A stretch of DNA of 64,000 nucleotides, taken from NCBI GenBank assembly GCA_964395835.1, contig CAYNBJ010000006.1, positions 38,329-102,328 of the forward strand. The letters are read 5' to 3'. Position 1 is the stretch's first letter. Every line of letters starts with the position of its first letter. This document shows, in pieces, positions 17,425 to 25,326 of the stretch. Made by a program: the position numbers and the translations under genes. Origin of the DNA: LLD-282 sp964395835 (GTDB lineage: Bacteria > Pseudomonadota > Gammaproteobacteria > Berkiellales > Berkiellaceae). The notes under the pieces are model-generated. The model saw nothing but the letters and a program-made list of their open reading frames with translations, was not told the DNA's origin and ran no database searches.

Positions 17425-19554
17425 TTAAATTACTGGCTCAAAGTGAACACGATATGTTTCCAAATCTACCGTTTTCACGCGCACTTTCAGACTATCTCCA
17501 ATTCTCCACTCTTTAGTACCAGACTGATCACTGATCACAACGGACCGTTGCGCATCATAAGTCCAATATCCTGGACCAAGTAAAGACACATGTATCAGCC
17601 CATCAATAGCATAGTCTTCGACTTCAACAAAAACTCCAAAAGAAGAGAGACCGCTGACAAAGGCATCTAAAGGAGCAGAATCTAAAGTCAGAGCATAACG
17701 AGCTTTAAGAATTTGCTGATAATATCGCTCTGACTCTTCTGCACGGCGTTCAAGATAATTCACACGATCAAGGGCTTTTTTCACAGCCTGCTCAGACATT
17801 TGGCCCTTTTTTTTGCCTAAAATTGTATAAATCAATCGATGGACGACTAAATCAGGATAGCGCCGAATTGGTGAAGTAAAGTGCGTATATAAATCAAAAT
17901 TCAATCCAAAATGTCGATCTGGCTGAATATGATAACCAGCTCTTTGCATGATTCTCGTCATCAAACCTGCTAAGCGAGGATGATTATTTTGCAAAAACAA
18001 TGAGGCTTCGCTAATTTTTTCTAAGGTATAAGGTGCTGTAATTTCATGCCCCAAGCCTTTCAGAGTCATATTTAATAATTGAACTTTATTCTCTGCAGGA
18101 CTATCGTGAATCCTATAGACCCCAATGGATGAATGCTCTTTGATAAAAAGCGCTGCACTTTCGTTTGCAGCCAACATCATTTCTTCAATCAAATGATGTG
18201 ATTCCAAATTTTCAACTTTTGAGATCCCCAGAACACGCTCATTTTCCCCAAGATCGAAATGTAAAGCTTGCTGAGAAAACGCAATAGAACCGCGTTTTTG
18301 TCGCGATTCTTTGAGTATTGCATAGGCATCCCATAAATCTGCAATATTACGCTTTAAAGACATAGGAATATCGCGTCTTTGAACTTGATCATATGTCAAA
18401 CGCGCTTGAGAACAAATAATTCCAGGATAAAATTTATAAGATAAACGCTCTGCATTAGAAGAAAAATGCATCTGGCATACTAAGGCGTATCGTAAAACAT
18501 CTGGTTTCAAAGAACACAGATCGTTTGATAAGACCTCTGGTAACATCGGGATCACATATCTCGGAAAATACACAGAAACACCACGTACAGCAGCCTCTTT
18601 ATCAATAGCAGAGCCTGGCTGCACATAATGAGCAACATCCGCAATGGCGACATAGAGATCAAAAGAACGATCTTCATGAAATTGCACATAAACAGCATCA
18701 TCAAAATCTTTTGCAGTAATGCCATCGATTGTCACAAATGGTAGCTCAGTCAAATCGACTCTATCAGAGGTGATAGAAATAATGGCGGCCTCTAAATCTC
18801 TGGTTTCTTTATCTACAGATTGCGGCCATGTCCAAGCTAAATTATACTTTGTAATCACTTCATGGATGCCTTTTGGAACACTTTGAAAATCCATAATTTC
18901 TGACAAAATATAAGGGCCTGTGGCTTGTCTATCAATTCTGACATAGACCTTCATGCCTGTATTATATTCTTTTTTCTGTAAGCTTTTTGCACTCAGAATT
19001 TCTCCTTTATAAACCCCCTCGCAAACCTCTACAGCAAATGCATATCCAGCTGGCAAAAGATAATCTTTTGCATTTTTGATATATCCTATTGCGTAAACAG
19101 TGATCGGCTCTTTTAGCTCTTTTAAAACCACTGTCTGTAAATGGGTGATTAAAGAAAAAATACCACAATCCCCAGAAAATAAAGCTTCAGGCTGCACGGC
19201 TGAGAGTAAATACTCCACAGGTTGAACATTGTCTTGTCCATCAACCACGAGATAGAGATCGTTCTCTTTTTCGACTACGGTCCCTTCAAGACAAGGCCAA
19301 TATGACAATACGCTCAGCTGATCATCATGCTCAATCAATTGCGCATCACGAATCATTGCTTTAATTCTGTAATCAAAAGCTTGCTGTTTTTTAGCACTTT
19401 CAGAATAAAAATTTGAAAAAGCATCTCTAGGAACAAGACCTTTATTGTGCTCAATCAAAAGCACAATAGCTTCGCGTGAATAAACCGGATCATCATAATG
19501 ACCCCTTTCGCGATCTAAAAATGGATCAATAAAATTACTTGGAATTTGAATCAT
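17425..19554 (-). CDS. rnr: exoribonuclease R
   Basis: RNase R degrades structured RNA 3' to 5' and helps in rRNA and tmRNA quality control. The 709-residue protein has an N-terminal winged-helix region (about 20-85), two cold-shock domains (about 85-230), the RNB catalytic domain with 'ITAKDFDDAVYV' at about 275-286 carrying the metal-binding aspartates, and an S1 domain at about 625-705. It ends right after S1, so the lysine-rich tail of the 813-residue E. coli enzyme, used for duplex unwinding and Hfq/SmpB contacts, is missing. It overlaps hflC by four bases (ATGA). Confidence 0.95.
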   Translation of the reverse strand: MIQIPSNFIDPFLDRERGHYDDPVYSREAIVLLIEHNKGLVPRDAFSNFYSESAKKQQAFDYRIKAMIRDAQLIEHDDQLSVLSYWPCLEGTVVEKENDLYLVVDGQDNVQPVEYLLSAVQPEALFSGDCGIFSLITHLQTVVLKELKEPITVYAIGYIKNAKDYLLPAGYAFAVEVCEGVYKGEILSAKSLQKKEYNTGMKVYVRIDRQATGPYILSEIMDFQSVPKGIHEVITKYNLAWTWPQSVDKETRDLEAAIISITSDRVDLTELPFVTIDGITAKDFDDAVYVQFHEDRSFDLYVAIADVAHYVQPGSAIDKEAAVRGVSVYFPRYVIPMLPEVLSNDLCSLKPDVLRYALVCQMHFSSNAERLSYKFYPGIICSQARLTYDQVQRRDIPMSLKRNIADLWDAYAILKESRQKRGSIAFSQQALHFDLGENERVLGISKVENLESHHLIEEMMLAANESAALFIKEHSSIGVYRIHDSPAENKVQLLNMTLKGLGHEITAPYTLEKISEASLFLQNNHPRLAGLMTRIMQRAGYHIQPDRHFGLNFDLYTHFTSPIRRYPDLVVHRLIYTILGKKKGQMSEQAVKKALDRVNYLERRAEESERYYQQILKARYALTLDSAPLDAFVSGLSSFGVFVEVEDYAIDGLIHVSLLGPGYWTYDAQRSVVISDQSGTKEWRIGDSLKVRVKTVDLETYRVHFEPVI

Positions 19555-20459
19555 GATTTCTCTCTTTGTTGAAAATGATCAAATAATGTCGACTGTGTAC
19601 TCAAAATCACCTGATCACCCGGTTTGAAAATCTCTTCATAACTTTTGAGGCTTTCATAAAAATTATAAAAATGTGGATATTTTGAAAATACATTTGCATA
19701 AATTTTGGATGCTGTTGCATCAGCTTCTCCGCGCATTTTCAACGCATCACTGGCAGCCTGTGTCTGCATGTATTGTGCTTCATAATCAGTTTGGGCACGA
19801 ATTTTTTCCGATCGCTCCAATCCGCGTGCACGATGTATTGCGGCACTTTTTTGACGCTCTGTCTTCATTCGATTATAAATTTTTTCACTCACATCATCAG
19901 GAAGTTCAATCTTTTTTAAACGAAAGTCAATTAGGCGAATTCCTAGACCTTCTAAGCTCGGAGAAATGATATCAGCAAAGGTCCTCATGATTTCTTTTCT
20001 GTCTTCAGAAATTAAACGAGATAAAGAACGATGCCCAAATTGCTCTAACACAGCATTACGAACTTTTTGTTTTAATAAAATTTCAACATGCCGCTTTGCA
20101 TCAGGCCATGTGCGCTGCCCACTTGCTGCATTAGCTCTAAAAAACACAGCATAATCAGAAACTTGCCACTGCACATAGAAATCAACAAGCAAATACAGTT
20201 GCTCGACTGTTTGAACTCGATCAGAATCAGTCACCCAAAGTTGATAACGAGAATCTAGATAATAAGGACTTTCTATAAAAGGAATCTTGAAATGAAGTCC
20301 AGGTTCATAAATTTGTACCTGATGCTGTGCATGCTGTCGTAAGCTCCCTAGTCTTAACAGCATCGCTTTTTGACCCTCTTGCACAATAAAAAGACACTGC
20401 GTTCCTAAGCCTACTAAAAACAAGATAAAAACAAACAAATAACTCACAAAATTACGCAT
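19551..20459 (-). CDS. hflC: FtsH modulator HflC (SPFH family)
   Basis: HflC pairs with HflK in a membrane cage around the FtsH protease and limits its attack on membrane proteins. The 302-residue form begins MRNFVSYLF with one N-terminal membrane helix (about 4-24), followed by the SPFH/band-7 domain ('VQEGQKAMLLRLGSLRQ') and a coiled coil with 'RMKTERQKSAAIHRARG' and 'GEADATASKIYANVFS'. An ATG 18 bases upstream is in frame, but 20459 begins as HflC proteins do, has AAGGA upstream and sits five bases past the hflK stop, so I prefer it. Gene order hflK-hflC-rnr is as in E. coli, without nsrR. Confidence 0.94.
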   Translation of the reverse strand: MRNFVSYLFVFILFLVGLGTQCLFIVQEGQKAMLLRLGSLRQHAQHQVQIYEPGLHFKIPFIESPYYLDSRYQLWVTDSDRVQTVEQLYLLVDFYVQWQVSDYAVFFRANAASGQRTWPDAKRHVEILLKQKVRNAVLEQFGHRSLSRLISEDRKEIMRTFADIISPSLEGLGIRLIDFRLKKIELPDDVSEKIYNRMKTERQKSAAIHRARGLERSEKIRAQTDYEAQYMQTQAASDALKMRGEADATASKIYANVFSKYPHFYNFYESLKSYEEIFKPGDQVILSTQSTLFDHFQQREKS

Positions 20460-20463
20460 ATCC

Positions 20464-21510
20464 TCAGTCCTTAGCATGTCCGTGATGATCAGCCACTCCA
20501 GATGAACTTATCCCCTTCAAAGCTGTATTTTTATGCTGCTCATTCATTAAAATGATTTGAGAGCCCAGGTGATCATCCACAAGAATTTTATTCACATCAG
20601 ATAAAACTTGCTTCATTGTGTCATAATACATTTTTTTACGAACAATATCAGAGCACTCTTTCTCTGTAAGCGCTATTTGCTCAAAAGCTTGAGCATGCGC
20701 TTTTGCTTTTTCTACACGCTGATCATAGTAAGCTTGAGCCTCTAAACGCACTCTTTGTGCCGCTGCAGTAGCCTGAGGGATCTGACTTTCACGATATCTT
20801 AAGGCTTCATTCTGATACGTTTGCTCATCTTCAATCGCTTTTATCACATCATTAAAAGCCGCTTGAACAGGCTCTGGAGGTAAAACATATGCTAAATTGA
20901 CATCAATCACTTCAAGACCTATCGCATAGGCATCTAAAGAGGATTGAATTTGCATTTGAATATTAGAAGTGATTTTCTGTTTCTCAGAAGTCAGAATATT
21001 ATCTAAAGAAGAATGACCGATTGCATCTCTAATCGAGCTTTCTACGAGCTGATGCAAAATAGAAACAGGATTTTGACTTGCAAACAAATATTGCTCTATA
21101 TGATTTTTGCGATACTGAATCTCAAACCCAACAGAAATCATATTCTGATCTTCTGTCAACATCATATTTTCCTTCTTAAAAGAATATATGGCTTTTGTAT
21201 CCACAATAAATACTTTATCAAGTCCGCGCGCTCTCCAAAAAAGGCCTGGTTCTTTTTCTTGATACTTTTGACCAAACCGCAATACCAGCGCCTGCTGTGA
21301 TTCCCGAATAATATAAAATCCAGACAAACAGTACACAATAATCAAAAACAGTAGGCCAAACATCACCCAACCGGTATTTTTAGAACCACTGATATTGTTT
21401 CCAGGTTGCTTCTTATTTGAAAAAAGATTTGTAAACAAGGCCAGCAGATCAGGCGGTCCTTGCTCACTGTTTTCTCGTTTCCATTCCTGTTTTTCAGGAT
21501 CCCACTTCAT
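20464..21510 (-). CDS. hflK: FtsH modulator HflK (SPFH family)
   Basis: This is the partner of HflC in the FtsH-regulating membrane complex. The 348-residue protein starts 'MKWDPEKQEWKRENSEQGPPDL', a shortened form of the usual glycine-rich cytoplasmic N-terminus, followed by a membrane helix at about 48-68 and the SPFH domain opening 'RESQQALVLRFGQKYQ'. The coiled coil includes 'YRESQIPQATAAAQRVRLEAQAYYDQRVEKAKA', a strong HflK feature. It lies 18 bases after hfq with no hflX between them, unlike E. coli. The C-terminus is short and polar. Confidence 0.94.
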   Translation of the reverse strand: MKWDPEKQEWKRENSEQGPPDLLALFTNLFSNKKQPGNNISGSKNTGWVMFGLLFLIIVYCLSGFYIIRESQQALVLRFGQKYQEKEPGLFWRARGLDKVFIVDTKAIYSFKKENMMLTEDQNMISVGFEIQYRKNHIEQYLFASQNPVSILHQLVESSIRDAIGHSSLDNILTSEKQKITSNIQMQIQSSLDAYAIGLEVIDVNLAYVLPPEPVQAAFNDVIKAIEDEQTYQNEALRYRESQIPQATAAAQRVRLEAQAYYDQRVEKAKAHAQAFEQIALTEKECSDIVRKKMYYDTMKQVLSDVNKILVDDHLGSQIILMNEQHKNTALKGISSSGVADHHGHAKD

Positions 21511-21528
21511 GCCTTGCTCCTATCAGAC

Positions 21529-21840
21529 TTAATCAGAAAGCGCATCATTCACTAGATCGTCAATAGACTCAATATTATTTTCAATATCTTGTTGATTATC
21601 ATGACGAGGATCAAGTTGAAAGGCTTGTTTGGAAATATTTTTAGAAGGAACGATAGTGGATATCGCATGTTTATAAACAATTTGAGAAACGTTATTTTTC
21701 AGCATAATAACAAATTGATCAAAAGATTCTACAACACCTTGTAGCTTAATCCCATTAATAAGATAGATAGAAACAGGGATCTTTTCGCGACGTACACCAT
21801 TGAGAAATGGTTCTTGTAAAGAATAAGAATTTTTTGACAT
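21529..21840 (-). CDS. hfq: RNA chaperone Hfq
   Basis: Hfq forms a hexamer that matches small RNAs to mRNAs. The 103-residue protein has the Sm1 motif in 'QEPFLNGVRREKIPVSIYLINGIKLQGVVESFDQFVIML' (about 8-46) and the Sm2 motif 'IVYKHAISTIVPSK' with the conserved YKH. The N-terminal alpha helix 'LQEPFLNGVRREKIPV' and distal-face residues look intact. The C-terminal tail (about 68-103) is acidic and unlike the Gly/Ser-rich tail of E. coli. It lies between miaA and hflK as in the conserved cluster. Its retention suggests that riboregulation is still in use. Confidence 0.96.
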   Translation of the reverse strand: MSKNSYSLQEPFLNGVRREKIPVSIYLINGIKLQGVVESFDQFVIMLKNNVSQIVYKHAISTIVPSKNISKQAFQLDPRHDNQQDIENNIESIDDLVNDALSD

Positions 21841-21909
21841 AAAAGTGTGTCCCTTAAAATAAATAGAACTTATGTTTTATCGCAGTACCTGCAAAACTTC
21901 TCTAATACA

Positions 21910-22842
21910 TTAGCAAAACTTCATAGAGTCTGCATAGTCTTTTATCATAACTTTCATTTCTTTTTCACCGTTAGCATCATAATAACTCATTTTTTTTAAT
22001 GGAAATTTCCTCATCCAAGTTCTTTGATGCTTCGCTAATTGACAATTAGCAATAATTGTTCGGAAACGAGCATCGGAACAAGTCATACGCCCTTCTAGCC
22101 AATCACGATACTGACGATACCCAACAAAACGCCAAAAAGATAAATCTGCAGCTGGATAATGACTATATAAAAATTCAATTTCCTCAATCAGACCTTCGCG
22201 CAACATGCGATCTACTCTATTTGCCAAAAGAGACCTATGCGCATCTTTATCGAAATAATCCCAACCAACAAAATCAACCTGATACTGATAGGGTATCAGT
22301 TCTGTTTGTTTTATAGGGGCATGAGAATCTGATGTCTCTAATAGAAAAGTTTCTAATGCTCGATAAACTCGATGCGTATTATTTTGATCGAAATTCGGAT
22401 CCAAACAAGGATGATTGGACTTTAAATACGCATAAGCTTTATCTTTTGTTGGCCATTGTGATAAAACATACTGCCGAAATGAATCGCTCACGGACGCTTT
22501 CGCACTTAATCCTTTATATAAAACATATGCATACATCATTGTGCCGCCTAAAATAAGAGGGACTTTGCCTTTTGCCAAAACAGATGCAATTGCTTTTTGA
22601 CTTTGATAAAAATACTCTGCAACATTAAAAGGATCGTTTACAGAACAAACATTAATGACATGATGAGGGCAAAGATTTAAAAGATCGGCATTAGGCTTAT
22701 TAGCAACAATACTCAACTCTCTGTAGACCAAGGCAGAATCTAGGCTAATAATTTCAAGCTCAAGTTCTTGCGCCCATTGTGCGACAACATCTGTCTTCCC
22801 AGTCCCTGTAGGACCTATAATAGCCAAGATCGATTTATTCAT
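21910..22842 (-). CDS. miaA: tRNA dimethylallyltransferase MiaA
   Basis: MiaA adds an isopentenyl group to A37 of tRNAs that read UNN codons. The P-loop 'GPTGTGKT' is at 9-16, followed by 'EIISLDSALVYRELSIVANKP' (the DS-x-Q/L-x-Y region, with A-L-V where Q-V/I is common) and 'PLILGGTMMYAYVLYKGL' in place of the usual GGT-x-x-Y block. 'FVGYRQYRDWLEGR' and 'RTIIANCQLAKHQRTWMRKF' near the end are the RQ-L-A-K-RQ-TW-R family signature. The length of 310 residues is normal. The start overlaps the mutL stop by eight bases. Confidence 0.95.
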   Translation of the reverse strand: MNKSILAIIGPTGTGKTDVVAQWAQELELEIISLDSALVYRELSIVANKPNADLLNLCPHHVINVCSVNDPFNVAEYFYQSQKAIASVLAKGKVPLILGGTMMYAYVLYKGLSAKASVSDSFRQYVLSQWPTKDKAYAYLKSNHPCLDPNFDQNNTHRVYRALETFLLETSDSHAPIKQTELIPYQYQVDFVGWDYFDKDAHRSLLANRVDRMLREGLIEEIEFLYSHYPAADLSFWRFVGYRQYRDWLEGRMTCSDARFRTIIANCQLAKHQRTWMRKFPLKKMSYYDANGEKEMKVMIKDYADSMKFC

Positions 22843-24277
22843 AACCAGGAAACCCTTTTATAGCAAGCAATTGTTTAATTTCAAAAGAGCCAAAATTCAT
22901 AATAAAAAAAGATTGTTTTTTTATCCATGCCTCAAAATCTTCATCATGAGATCGCAGAGTCAACAACATGATCCGCTCATCCTGAGGAGATTCACAAGCA
23001 TTCCCCAAAACGTCATAAGCTTTTTTTAATCGAGAAAAATCTAACAAGAACGCACGTTGTTCATGATCAGAGCAAATGAGCGTCTCCTCATCAATACGAA
23101 TCACCCTCAGCGCTCCATAAGCACTTATCTTATGCTCGAAGGATGGCAGATGTGCGAAATTTTTCATTTGTAAATCTCTGAATAATGGTTCTGTTTGTGT
23201 TAAACATGCCCCCTCTCCTCCAACGGAATCTGATTCATTCCGAGCGAAATCACGCACTATACCGGAAGAAACAGCGCCTTGATACAAATGATCTATCCCG
23301 TAATCTTGAGCACAATAAGCTCCCAGAAAACTCTGAAAAAAATCCACGATGGTATGCAAAATTGCATCCTCTTTAAAAAAACCAATCTGATGCTTTTGTG
23401 GGTGAACATTCACATCAATATCACGAGAAAAAAGATCAATCGATACAATCAAGATCCCCTGTTGAACAAAACGCTGAGCCGCTTTTAAAAAAACAGATTG
23501 CGCCACCCAGCGCTTATTCACGACCCATGTCTGATCTAAACCTTTGGTATTATCAGGATAATACCAAGCGCGAATGACGCCGCTATCAAAAATTTGCTCC
23601 TGATAAATCCAAGATTTCGCCTTCGTTTGCGGATAAGCTTGCATAAGACGATCAAGAAAATGAGTTGTTTTCACTGCCGATAAACGCATTAAAACTTTCC
23701 CATTATTTTTCAGCTCGATATTGACATCTTCTTGCATCACTAACAAAGCGCGCACTCTATCACAAACTCTTTTTGTCTCTAGGTGTGTGTTTTTTAAAAG
23801 CTTTCTCCGCACAGGGATAGGTGCGAACAAATTCGCACAAATGACCTCAGTCCCAAAACGTAATGCTCCACAAGGATGAACACGCGGCGTTTTATCAGGA
23901 AGCACTGAAACTAATTCAAAGCCTATATCACTGTTGGCCTGACGAGTACGAATTGTTAAATTAGAAACCGTGCAAATACTAAATAAGCCTTCACCTCTAA
24001 AACCAAAAGTATCAAGATTCTCTAAATCACTTATACGCACAATCTTGCTTGTGGCATACTTTTGAATACTTAATTGCAGATCAGCCTCATTGAGCCCAAT
24101 TCCATCATCTCGAATACTGATAGATTCAATACCGCCATAACTCAAATCAATATGGATATTTTTCGCTTGGGCATCTAAGCTATTTTCAATCAGCTCTTTT
24201 AAGACATCCCGCGGACCGTGAATCACTTCACCTGCCGCAATTAAAGCAGCGACTGATGGATCAAGAAATTGGATCAT
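22835..24277 (-). CDS. mutL: DNA mismatch repair protein MutL, C-terminally shortened
   Basis: MutL couples MutS to the excision machinery. The N-terminal GHKL ATPase is recognisable: 'DVLKELIENSLDAQAKNI', 'RDDGIGL', 'YATSKI' and 'FGFRGEGL' (usually FRGEAL). The transducer domain follows to about residue 310 with 'DVNVHPQKHQIGF'. At 480 residues it is about 135 short of E. coli MutL: the C-terminal dimerisation domain begins ('YGALRVIRIDEETLICSDHEQRAFLLDF') but stops at about the point of the E. coli 'IRAVPLPLR' strand. miaA begins inside its last codons, so this is not a simple frameshift. Function may be impaired. The start overlaps tsaE by four bases. Confidence 0.92.
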   Translation of the reverse strand: MIQFLDPSVAALIAAGEVIHGPRDVLKELIENSLDAQAKNIHIDLSYGGIESISIRDDGIGLNEADLQLSIQKYATSKIVRISDLENLDTFGFRGEGLFSICTVSNLTIRTRQANSDIGFELVSVLPDKTPRVHPCGALRFGTEVICANLFAPIPVRRKLLKNTHLETKRVCDRVRALLVMQEDVNIELKNNGKVLMRLSAVKTTHFLDRLMQAYPQTKAKSWIYQEQIFDSGVIRAWYYPDNTKGLDQTWVVNKRWVAQSVFLKAAQRFVQQGILIVSIDLFSRDIDVNVHPQKHQIGFFKEDAILHTIVDFFQSFLGAYCAQDYGIDHLYQGAVSSGIVRDFARNESDSVGGEGACLTQTEPLFRDLQMKNFAHLPSFEHKISAYGALRVIRIDEETLICSDHEQRAFLLDFSRLKKAYDVLGNACESPQDERIMLLTLRSHDEDFEAWIKKQSFFIMNFGSFEIKQLLAIKGFPGYE

Positions 24278-24705
24278 AGAATCTCTATAAAAATTTCACG
24301 TTCAAAATTTGATTTCACATGAATGCGAATTATGCCACTTGCAAGCATTTTTAATTCAGAAAAACGCTCTCCCCACTCAACAAAGTTCAAATAATCCATC
24401 ATATCTGGCAAATTGAGAACACCTAGCTCTCTTGCTGTCTCAATACGATACAGATCGTAATGCGCCATTTTTAAATCCGAGTAAAATTCCATCAAACTGT
24501 ATGTCGGACTTGTTAACACTTGCTGATATCCATGTTTTTTTGCCCACTGCTGAACAAATAAAGTTTTTCCAGAACCCAATGGACCTTCTAACAACCATAA
24601 TCCTTGATTGCAAGAACAAGCAGAGAAGAATTCCAACACATCCGCCCATAAATCTGCGTGTTCTTCAACAGAATGACAATAGGGGATCAGAAACGATTTA
24701 TGCAT
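24274..24705 (-). CDS. tsaE: tRNA t6A biosynthesis ATPase TsaE
   Basis: TsaE is the ATPase partner of TsaD/TsaB in making N6-threonylcarbamoyl-adenosine at A37 of ANN-decoding tRNAs. The P-loop is 'EGPLGSGKTLF', followed by 'TSPTYSLMEFY', 'MAHYDLYRIE' and 'NFVEWGERF', the ordered TsaE motifs. I use ATG 24705 (143 residues), because the upstream extension would start at a TTG and adds nothing conserved. No clear ribosome binding site is visible. The stop overlaps the mutL start (ATGA). In E. coli amiB lies between tsaE and mutL; it is missing here. Confidence 0.93.
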   Translation of the reverse strand: MHKSFLIPYCHSVEEHADLWADVLEFFSACSCNQGLWLLEGPLGSGKTLFVQQWAKKHGYQQVLTSPTYSLMEFYSDLKMAHYDLYRIETARELGVLNLPDMMDYLNFVEWGERFSELKMLASGIIRIHVKSNFEREIFIEIL

Positions 24706-24774
24706 GATTGAGAGAAAAGTAACAAATATCAAGCTTATTTTAACATCTTTCTTAAAATCGATCTATGACAATGA

Positions 24775-25326
24775 TTAAGAAAGATTTTTTTGATAATAGA
24801 GATACTCTTGCATAGATTCCATAATATCATCTAATGCTCTATGCTTTTGGTTGCTTTTTTCAAAAAGTGACTTCTGTGGTCGCAAAAATGGCCATAAGGT
24901 TTTTAATGTAGAAATATCAATCTGCCGATAATGAAGAAATTTTTCAAAATACGGCATCTCTTTTTTGAGAAAATACCGATCTTGATGAATCGAATTTCCA
25001 CACAAAAATCCTTGCTGGTCATCCATGCCCAATGCCCTCAGATCGCGAAGCAACACTTGCTGAACTTCTTGCGCTGTATGAGAAGATTCCAAACAAAGGC
25101 TCCACAATCCAGATCCCCCATGATGCTCTTGATTCCATGCATCCATTTGCTCTAAACGCGACTGTGTGCAGCTCAGAGCCCAAGAGTTTTGATAGAGTAT
25201 TTTTTGACAATCAGGAAGAGTGACCAAAATAGCAATTTCCAACAGACGGTCAGAAAACACATCGAGACCCGTCATCTCACAGTCAATCCATACGAAATAG
25301 ATCTGTTTTTCCACAAGACCTGTCAT
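24775..25326 (-). CDS. orn: oligoribonuclease
   Basis: Orn degrades two- to five-nucleotide RNAs, including pGpG from cyclic-di-GMP breakdown, and is usually essential in gammaproteobacteria. The DEDDh residues are all visible: D15 and E17 in 'VWIDCEMTGLD', D116 in 'NSIHQDRYFL', and H162 with D167 in 'KHRALDDIMES'. At 183 residues it has the family length. It shares an ATGA overlap with the M3 peptidase gene upstream. A 'YRQIDISTLK' segment matches the Orn-specific substrate cap. Confidence 0.96.
   Translation of the reverse strand: MTGLVEKQIYFVWIDCEMTGLDVFSDRLLEIAILVTLPDCQKILYQNSWALSCTQSRLEQMDAWNQEHHGGSGLWSLCLESSHTAQEVQQVLLRDLRALGMDDQQGFLCGNSIHQDRYFLKKEMPYFEKFLHYRQIDISTLKTLWPFLRPQKSLFEKSNQKHRALDDIMESMQEYLYYQKNLS

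Noticed and set aside
22835..22950. MutL truncation as a sequencing frameshift
   Set aside because: miaA begins within the last codons, leaving no room for the missing 135 residues in another frame.
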